Assembly: GCA_009760855.2 (NCBI GenBank)
Contig: WPIO01000015.1
Coordinates: forward strand, 1,404,501 to 1,468,500
Source: Cristatella mucedo
Lineage: Eukaryota > Bryozoa > Phylactolaemata > Cristatellidae
DNA length: 64,000 nucleotides
Direction: 5' to 3'
Of the stretch, positions 58,080-64,000 are shown one piece after another (position 1 is the stretch's first letter; every line of letters begins with the position of its first letter). Under the pieces are notes generated by a model. The model saw nothing but the letters and a program-made list of their open reading frames with translations, ran no database searches and was not told where the DNA came from. The position numbers and the translations under genes are program-made.

Positions 58080-58200
58080 TTGTACATTTGCATAGCGTCC
58101 TCAAGGAACTAAATCTCTGTCTAGGCGCTTTCCGTATGCTGTCAAAGAACCATGTCAATATGTTTAGTGACAGCATGCTCAATGGCAGCATGCATGACCT
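58080..58200 (-). mobile_element. L2-type 3' tail fragment
   Basis: Shows tttgcatagcgtcctcaagg, aactaaatctctgtctaggc, gctttccgtatgctg and then gcatgctcaatggcagcatg, the 3' UTR of this L2 group. Confidence 0.6.
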
Positions 58201-58254
58201 TGCGCTTGTGTGAGTCTAACCAGACGTATGACTTCTCCCAGCTTGCTTTCCTTT

Positions 58255-58365
58255 GCTGATTAAGCAAATCGGGCGAATTAGCGGCGCCAGTCCTAAAGCA
58301 AAGCCTCTAACCAACCTCAAATCCTTTGGAGACCGCACCTTTAGTTCGTTTGCTCCCAAAGCCTA
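58255..58365 (+). mobile_element. Short L2 coding fragment
   Basis: Contains aacctcaaatcctttggaga, ccgcacctttagttcgtttg and ctcccaaagcctagaacgcg: the NLKSFGDRTFSSFAPKA end of the L2 RT frame. It is interrupted at 58365 by a SINE-1. Confidence 0.65.
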
Positions 58366-58518
58366 GAACGCGCTGGTTTCGCTCACTGGTAAAGGTGCTT
58401 GCCCCAACCGAGGGCAAGTTCAATGCAGTTGATTACCGAGGTCGTTGACTCAAGCCCCGCGGCGTATGCGAAGCGCCTGAATAGAGAATAAGTTCTCTTA
58501 CGGCGCATACAAATGTAT
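58366..58518 (+). mobile_element. SINE-1 copy
   Basis: tRNA-like head (gctcactggtaaaggtgctt; B-box ttgactcaagccccg) and 3' end gcgaagcgcctgaatagag, taagttctcttacggcgca, acaaatgtattatc. It sits between two L2 fragments. Confidence 0.8.
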
Positions 58519-58519
58519 T

Positions 58520-58875
58520 ATCAATGAAGTTCCAGGATTTGAGACCATAGAACTTGAAGGCACGGTAACTAAAGGAGTTGAGGTTGGTAAGCGCTACTGC
58601 TAAATGACTGGAGTCAGAAGAGTGGGTGGTACTATGCCAAGCCTGATGAGTAAGTTCGGATAAGTAGGCCAGATCAAGAGAATTGAGATAACTAAATCCA
58701 TTGTGTGATCCAGTGAGTGAACCAATATTGAAGTCGATCCTCTGCTTGGTGGTGAGTAATAACAAGTTTTGAGAAATATTAGCTCTTGGATTCATCATTT
58801 TGCGTATATCACCTATCTTCTTAACATTTTGAAAATATGAAGGGGAAACGTCACGAAAATACTGAAAATGCACCC
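58520..58875 (-). mobile_element. L2-type C-terminal fragment
   Basis: The minus-strand frame has LLLLTTKQRIDFNIGSLTGS, SLDLAYLSELTHQAWHSTTH and NLNSFSYRAFKFYGLKSWN, matching the LPVKQRIDFKV to APKAWNS part of the L2 RT, but strongly diverged. Confidence 0.7.
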
Positions 58876-58879
58876 AACA

Positions 58880-59555
58880 ATCGAATATGTATGTAGGGTA
58901 TCTTTCACAATGGTACCAAAAGTTTTGATGACCTCATTAAAAAGAGTTTTGACGACCTCATAAACAGAAAAGTGATTTTGCTAAATATGTCTAGCACCCC
59001 TGAACTAAACCGGAACATACCTACCAATCACATTTTCCTATCTGCATCGCATGCCATTTGTGTCCCAAACTTTTCGAACCTTGGTACATCAAGGTACATG
59101 CCTGTAGCTTGCTAAGGTACCTGCTTGTGACTTTTTAACAGCTTTATTTGCAGCTTCATTCGCTTTTCTGGAAAGATGTGATTTGCATAATCAACTTTCT
59201 TTTTTTTTGTGGAAATTGTCAAAACTCCCGACCGCATTCTAACGTATTTGTCCTTTAAAAGGTGCCCTAAATAAATATATGATTGTTTGACAAAATGTTC
59301 AGTATTTTTTCGACGGCTACCCGTGACCCCTTCTTTATTTTAAATTACCTTTAAGACCAGCCCAAGTTAGGAACTGATCAAAAGGTTCCACGCGACTGTT
59401 GTTCCGTTTTATGAGGCTTCATGCAAAAGAAAACATGAACTCCTGGAAAAAGAATATGCTTTGCTTGAACTTTAGCTTCGGTGCATTTGGTGTCGTAAAA
59501 AATTGAGTTATAGCAGCTACATTTTGTTTGGGGGGTCGTCAATCCTGAATTCGTT
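58880..59555. other. No gene seen
   Basis: AT-rich, unique-looking. Poly-T run at about 59200. Confidence 0.4.
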
Positions 59556-59559
59556 GTAA

Positions 59560-59630
59560 AGCGACAAGACACAACTCAATTTCTCATAGGGCGCAGTACA
59601 AATGACCTATAACTATTTTAATATAAATAC
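59560..59630 (+). mobile_element. Eroded L2-type 3' tail
   Basis: Shows aaagcgacaagacacaactc, aatttctcatagggcgcagt and acaaatgacctataac, the last bases of the shared 3' end. Confidence 0.45.
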
Positions 59631-59639
59631 CAATAGATA

Positions 59640-59805
59640 TACTTTATTTGCATAGCACCTTAAAATAACAGAATCTCTTACCAGGCGCTTAGCATGTGCT
59701 TTGGGGCTCAAGCCCACGACCTCCGGCTTCAAATGTGTTAACCTTGACATTGGTCAGGCTAGCACCTTAACCACTGGGGCAAAGCAGCGGCTATTTTCAT
59801 TATTT
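59640..59805 (-). mobile_element. SINE-1 copy
   Basis: Tail-first: atttgcatagcaccttaaaa, agaatctcttaccaggcgct, the B box gggctcaagcccacgacctc, the spacer aaatgtgttaaccttgacat, and the A box gcaccttaaccactggggca. Confidence 0.85.
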
Positions 59806-59859
59806 TAACATACTTCAGAACGCATCCCGCTCTCTCAGATAATTCCCTGTAGCATAGGG

Positions 59860-59935
59860 CGATAATAATAATAATAATACACTTGATAAAGCGCCCTCAG
59901 AGAACTCAATCTCTTTTCTTTTTTCTCATTTGCTG
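59860..59935 (-). mobile_element. L2-A 3' tail fragment
   Basis: GATAATAATAATAATAAT tail, then cacttgataaagcgccctca and gagaactcaatctctttt. Truncated after about 70 bases, next to an L2-B fragment. Confidence 0.75.
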
Positions 59936-60420
59936 ATTATAGGGGTTTAGGAATTGTGGAAGTCAGTTCCACAGTCTGGGACTAAAGGGTCAAAAGCATC
60001 TGTCACCAACAGTTTCTAAGCGAAGGAATAGAACACCTAATGATAATAATAATAGTAACGCACTTGATAAAGCGCCCTCAGAGAACTAAATCTATTTCTA
60101 GGCGCTTCACATTTGCTGTAATTCGTTTTCTGGAGAGGACCTCGGGACCCGAGGAAGCTGGAACCGGGACAGCAGTTCAACCAGGTATCTAGGAGCCAAG
60201 CTACTGCGGGAATTGTGGGCTAGGGTAAGAGTTTTGCTCTGTATCCATAGATCGACGGGGAGTCATGTAATGTAGCTCCCTCAGCATAAGAGATATGGCC
60301 TTGGCTGTGAGATTTTTTATCAATCTTGCAGCACCATTCGTCATCACCTGCAGAGGCTTCATGGCGTTTTAGTTAGGCAATTATCAATTCAATACTGAAT
60401 GCAGTTGCCTCCAGTTAGGA
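59936..60420 (-). mobile_element. L2-B LINE C-terminal fragment, interrupted
   Basis: Minus-strand order as in the 61136-61546 copy: RSPRLWN-LPQF (attgtggaagtcagttccac), FLRLETVGDRCF, then after an L2-A tail at 60040-60122, PVPASSGPEVLS- and LAWLLDTWLNCCPGSSFLG-like codons and the QSKTLTLAHNS region. It is old and frameshifted. Confidence 0.7.
60040..60122 (-). mobile_element. L2-A 3' tail inserted in L2-B
   Basis: TGATAATAATAATAG tail, then cgcacttgataaagcgccct and aatctatttctaggcgcttc. It splits the L2-B fragment. Confidence 0.75.
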
Positions 60421-60629
60421 CAGAAACGGCATCGGAGCTTTGACACTGGAAATCATTGGGTCAGCCTGAGCCGGCGCTCTATTTGCCGATCACCCATCAA
60501 TGCAACAGTCAATCCGTGTCAACGCATAGAGTTTGAATCCACTAGGAGTACGCAAAAACGAGATTCTGTGAATCTTTTTGCTGCGGACATCTTTAGCTGT
60601 AGACACTTTCGGCTGTAGGCAGCCATTCA

Positions 60630-60775
60630 TTTATTGGTCCAGCGGTTAAGGTGCTCGCCCCCCCCCCCGACCATGGCTGAGGTCGTGGGCTCGAGCCCGG
60701 AGGCATATGTGAAGCGCCTGAATAGAGATTCGGTTCTCTTGAGGCGCTATACAAATGAATTATGTTTTTATTTAT
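60630..60775 (+). mobile_element. SINE-1 copy
   Basis: A box (tccagcggttaaggtgctcg), a poly-C run of about 11 (60659-60669), B box (gtgggctcgagcccgg), then gcatatgtgaagcgcctgaa, tagagattcggttctcttga and ggcgctatacaaatgaatta with a TTTATTTATT tail. It is the cleanest SINE-1 copy. Confidence 0.88.
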
Positions 60776-61074
60776 TTATTTACTACTTTGACACACGCAT
60801 TGCTACTCTGTAGGCGTTGTTTAAACCTTCCAAATATTGCTGCCAGCGTTGAACGTCAGCTCGACACCTGACGTCTCTGCAACCCAACTAGCAGAAGCTC
60901 GAATTAACCACAGGCTTTTAAAGAATGCTCCAGATATTTGGATGAGTAACTCGACCTCGGACATAACAAAAAATTCTATTTGCATCTTGAATAGATAGAA
61001 ATTTACTCTATCCCTCATTACAACAATGCAAACCTGTGGTCTTCTCATTAAAATTGCCTGTAAACCATGCACGT

Positions 61075-62330
61075 GTAATCTAATTTAATCTATCTCCATC
61101 TGTAACTCCATGAGGCCATAAAGACTATGTGGGTGTTACACAGGAGAGTTTGATATAGCGCACTCACAGCCTGAGCGGCTTTCGGTACGCATTCGGTAGC
61201 CAATAGACTTCGTCTCACGCAACAAAGAGAAAGTGGGAAGCATAGCAGAGTCAGGAGAGCAGTTGAGGTAGTGAGTAGCATGAAAGTAGCAGCTCAGGAC
61301 CGCTGAAAAGGATGAGCCATAGTCGGCAGCAGGAGAGTCGTTGTCGTTGCTTAAGAATTGTGGAAGCGAGTTCCACAGTCTAAGACCTGCAGAGCTAAAG
61401 CTTCTGTTGCCAACGGTCTTTAAGCATAGGAATGGAACAGCTAATTTATTGTCCACACAGGACCTGAAGGCTCGAGCAGGCTGAAACTGATGCAGCAGTT
61501 TAGCTAGGTACGAAGGAGCCAAGCCGTGGTGGGCCTTGTGGGTCATCGTAAGAACTTTGCTCTGTATCCGTTGCTCAAGGAGCTAGTTAATTTTTTGCAA
61601 GCCACTGTGGAAGGCAGCTCCTAATCTTGGATAGGGATCGGACGTGAGGGCTAGCTGTAAAAGCAGTCTTCTGAATTAAGCTTTTAAAATGTAAGCAGCT
61701 CTCGAAAATGACACCTAGATTTCGAGCACGTGGTGATGGTCGCACGACAGTATTACCTATCAGAAGAGCAAAGCCTGTTAATCCAGCCACACGCTTAGGG
61801 TGTCCTATGAGCAGCAGTTCGGTTTTATCGTCATTTAATTTCAAGAAGTTCTCCGACATCCAGGATTTAATGTCGGCAAGGCAAGCATTCAGTTTCTCAG
61901 TTGCTGCAGCAGATTCCGAGGGTTTGAATGACAAATACAGCTGGGCATCGTCAGCATAAAAGCGATATCCTATTCTATGGACTTTAATCACATCTCCAAG
62001 GGGTTGAGTGTAAATAGAGAACAGCAAGGGACCGAGTGAGGACCCTTGAGGGACTCAACAGGTGACCGTCTCGTGTGTGAGACCTTACCCCCACACGACA
62101 CGCATTGAACACGATTAGACAAGTACGATTTGAACCACACCAGTGCGTCGTCTGCAAGACTGACCGTTGTTCGCAATCGTTCAAGTAGAACATCGTGATG
62201 TATGGTGTCGAAGGCAGCTGATAGATCTAGCAGAGCTAGGGCATTCCCGTCATAGTTGCCACATAGAATGACATTGAACAGAGAGGCAATACAGCTGGGC
62301 TGGTCGCATAACAGACTTCTGCCTGCCATT
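61075..62330 (-). mobile_element. L2-B LINE, 5'-truncated copy
   Basis: A second CR1/L2-group family. The minus-strand RT has LLDLSAAFDTIHHDVLLERL (motif A), VWFKSYLSNRVQC, a frame-shifted motif [15 protein letters not shown] (motif C), [19 protein letters not shown] (motif D) and the C-terminus (GLAPSYLAKLLHQFQPA, SAGLRLWNSLPQFL). The 3' end gcgctatatcaaactctcct and the AATTTAAT-type tail differ from L2-A. Two frameshifts inactivate it. Confidence 0.88.
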
Positions 62331-62534
62331 CCCTTATACTACCTAGCATGTACAATTTGTGCTAAATACGGCATACGGGTAATCTTGAAAATCTAAGCAA
62401 ATTAAGTCACGAGTAATCTTTGTTACAACAAATCGCTGGTCTTTACTTTGTCGAACACTGGCTGAACTGCTGCAATACTGTTGGCCTCCTTAGGCCCTCC
62501 GGTAAGGTGGGGGACAATAAATTAGCCATCACTA

Positions 62535-62880
62535 ACGATCTAACTGAAACAAAAGCTTGTGCTCTACAGCTCCCAGATTAAGGAATATCTCAAAGAATTA
62601 GTCCACAACAAAATATTCTCTCCCTTCGTATTTCATTTCCAGACGTCCTAAAATTCTACTTGTATTTTACTTATTTCCTGGCTTGTTTCCCTGACTAGCT
62701 ATATATATATCTGCTGCTCATATATATCTACTGCTCATATTTTTCTTTGCTGCATGATATGAAGTCTGTAAGCTTCCAGGTTTGCCGCTTTGACTTGGTG
62801 TACACTACGCACAACTTGAGCATAACACTCACTCCTGTAGGTTTTAAAGAGTTACAGATGGGACGTACTGTACCTACGCA
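62535..62880 (+). mobile_element. L2-B LINE 3' end fragment
   Basis: Degraded C-terminal codons (tctacagctcccagattaag; cagacgtcctaaaattctac), cttccaggtttgccgctttg and the 3' end aacactcactcctgtaggtt, agagttacagatggga. It carries a TATATA interruption at about 62700 and 62720. Confidence 0.65.
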
Positions 62881-63069
62881 GTGTGTACTGTACCTACACC
62901 TGTACATACAGGTCTAAACGTACATGGTGCCTATTCGTCTGACCCCACAAAACCATAAAGCCTGGAGCGCGTACATACAGTTTATAGGCCAGTTCAGATA
63001 CACAGACATGGGTACCTAATTCCCAACCTATTTGGAGCAAGCACAACCATAGGATGGAGATGCTTCGAA

Positions 63070-63240
63070 GAAATCGCATGCTGACCTTGTACATGTCACC
63101 CGTGACCATGCTATTCATGTTGTTTATTAAGCATACCACTCACCATTCGATCGTGTTTCCTTTGCAGCAAATGTAAAGCACCCAGAAAGTGATTGAGTTC
63201 CCTGAGGGCGCTTTATCACGTTTATTATTATTATTATCAA
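63070..63240 (+). mobile_element. L2-A 3' tail
   Basis: Shows gcatgctgaccttgtacatg, tcacccgtgaccatgctatt, then aatgtaaagcacccagaaag, the gttccctgagggcgctttat hairpin arm and an ATTATTATTATTAT tail. Confidence 0.8.
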
Positions 63241-63509
63241 ATGCGAGAAATCGATGACATGAACGGAAAAACCACCCAACAGCATTTTCTGATAAACGAA
63301 GTTTTTAGAATTCTTTTAAATTATAACTATGCGTGAACTCTCACTTTGCTAAATGCATGTACTAAATTAAAAAATCATAATTTCAATGAAAGCGTTTTAA
63401 TGCATGCAGATCCCCACAGTTTTGATGTCTAGGGTATTTGCCAAGACTTTTAAAGTACTATATGACCCTACTGTTTTTCCATCAGATAACGTCATAGGCT
63501 GGTTACTCT

Positions 63510-63660
63510 CTCAAACTGGTTTAGCCCAGTGGTTAAGGTGCCCTCAACGACCGAGGTCAAGGTGAATGTATTTGAAGACCACGGGCGTGGGCTCGAGCCC
63601 CGTGAGTCACCAGAATTAAGATTTATGTCCTCGGGACGCTAAACAAATGAACTATATTTT
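63510..63660 (+). mobile_element. SINE-1 copy
   Basis: A box (ggtttagcccagtggttaag), spacer with cgaccgaggtcaaggtgaat, B box (gtgggctcgagccccgtg), then an eroded tail: attaagatttatgtcctcgg, gacgctaaacaaatgaacta. Confidence 0.82.
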
Positions 63661-63664
63661 TAAA

Positions 63665-64000
63665 ATGCATTACCGATTTCTTGAAGTCTCATACCATGTC
63701 TGGCTTATGTTTGCCAAGCCACAAAACCAGATGTCTCAAACCTTGAACATTTGCGAACTAGTACTAGACACAGTCGTCAAGATGCATCTTGCTAGAGAGG
63801 TATGCATGCCATATCCAACAATTCTTACCCCAACGTATTCTGATCGCGCTAATAAAAACTGATCATTCAAACAGCACAAATGATTCCATAACCATCTAAA
63901 ACCATTAAAACGGTTAATTTTGCACCTAGTAGGACAAACAAGGATGCCAATTGGCCTATTTGTTTATCTTTTTTTTCTTTTCCTCATCGATTTTGCAAAA
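63665..64000. other. No assignable gene
   Basis: A 71-codon plus frame (63647-63862) overlaps the SINE-1 tail and shows no domain. Confidence 0.4.

Noticed and set aside
60630-60720. tRNA gene calls at SINE heads (also 3950-4030, 51575-51660, 63510-63600)
   Set aside because: A and B boxes are present but no cloverleaf with a sound anticodon arm could be drawn, and all are followed by SINE bodies.

Overview
The window is nuclear DNA of an animal, most likely an invertebrate. It holds a spliceosomal-intron gene that is complete over five coding exons (IMP4). Around it is a dense mix of CR1/L2-type LINEs, two tRNA-headed SINE families, DNA-transposon fossils and long dinucleotide microsatellites. 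There are no operons, Shine-Dalgarno sites or CRISPR arrays. The species cannot be named from the sequence alone. A short SPIN-like hAT element is worth noting, because SPIN copies outside vertebrates are known from few lineages, including a pond snail, a triatomine bug and a planarian.

Layout. Positions 1-13.4 kb are mostly non-coding: old L2 and SINE remnants, GA, TA and TC microsatellites, a 54-bp palindrome at 8.2 kb, a degraded exon with a P-loop motif at 8.8 kb on the minus strand, and a CpG-rich block at 11.4-12.5 kb with a perfect 16-bp hairpin. From 13.4 to 24.9 kb the window is dominated by one LINE family, here called L2-A. Its best copy, 18607-20637 minus, keeps about 597 open codons of reverse transcriptase. 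From 25 to 33 kb come a 114-bp direct duplication, long (GT)n and (CA)n arrays on either side of the SPIN-like element, and a longer but broken L2-A copy. From 33.3 to 38.4 kb lies a mosaic: a pogo/Tigger transposase fossil, L2 pieces, and a decayed transposon-like gene (called TE-X) that is split by an L2-A insertion.

Positions 38.8-49.5 kb are occupied by the IMP4 gene on the minus strand (292 codons). Its introns carry a pogo-like MITE, L2 tails and a head-to-head SINE pair. A possible extra upstream exon at 49.8 kb would place a 41-codon upstream reading frame whose stop overlaps the IMP4 start codon. From 49.9 to 64 kb the sequence is again repeats: L2-A, a second LINE family (L2-B) with a different 3' tail, and both SINE families, several of them nested.

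How the parts relate. The L2-A LINE, several older L2 relatives and the tRNA-headed SINE-1 family all end in a similar short hairpin of the form GCGCC...AGAGA...TCTCT...GGCGC, followed by an AT-rich tail. This suggests that the SINE is copied by the LINE reverse transcriptase through a shared 3' end. IMP4 is the only host gene that can be shown to be whole.
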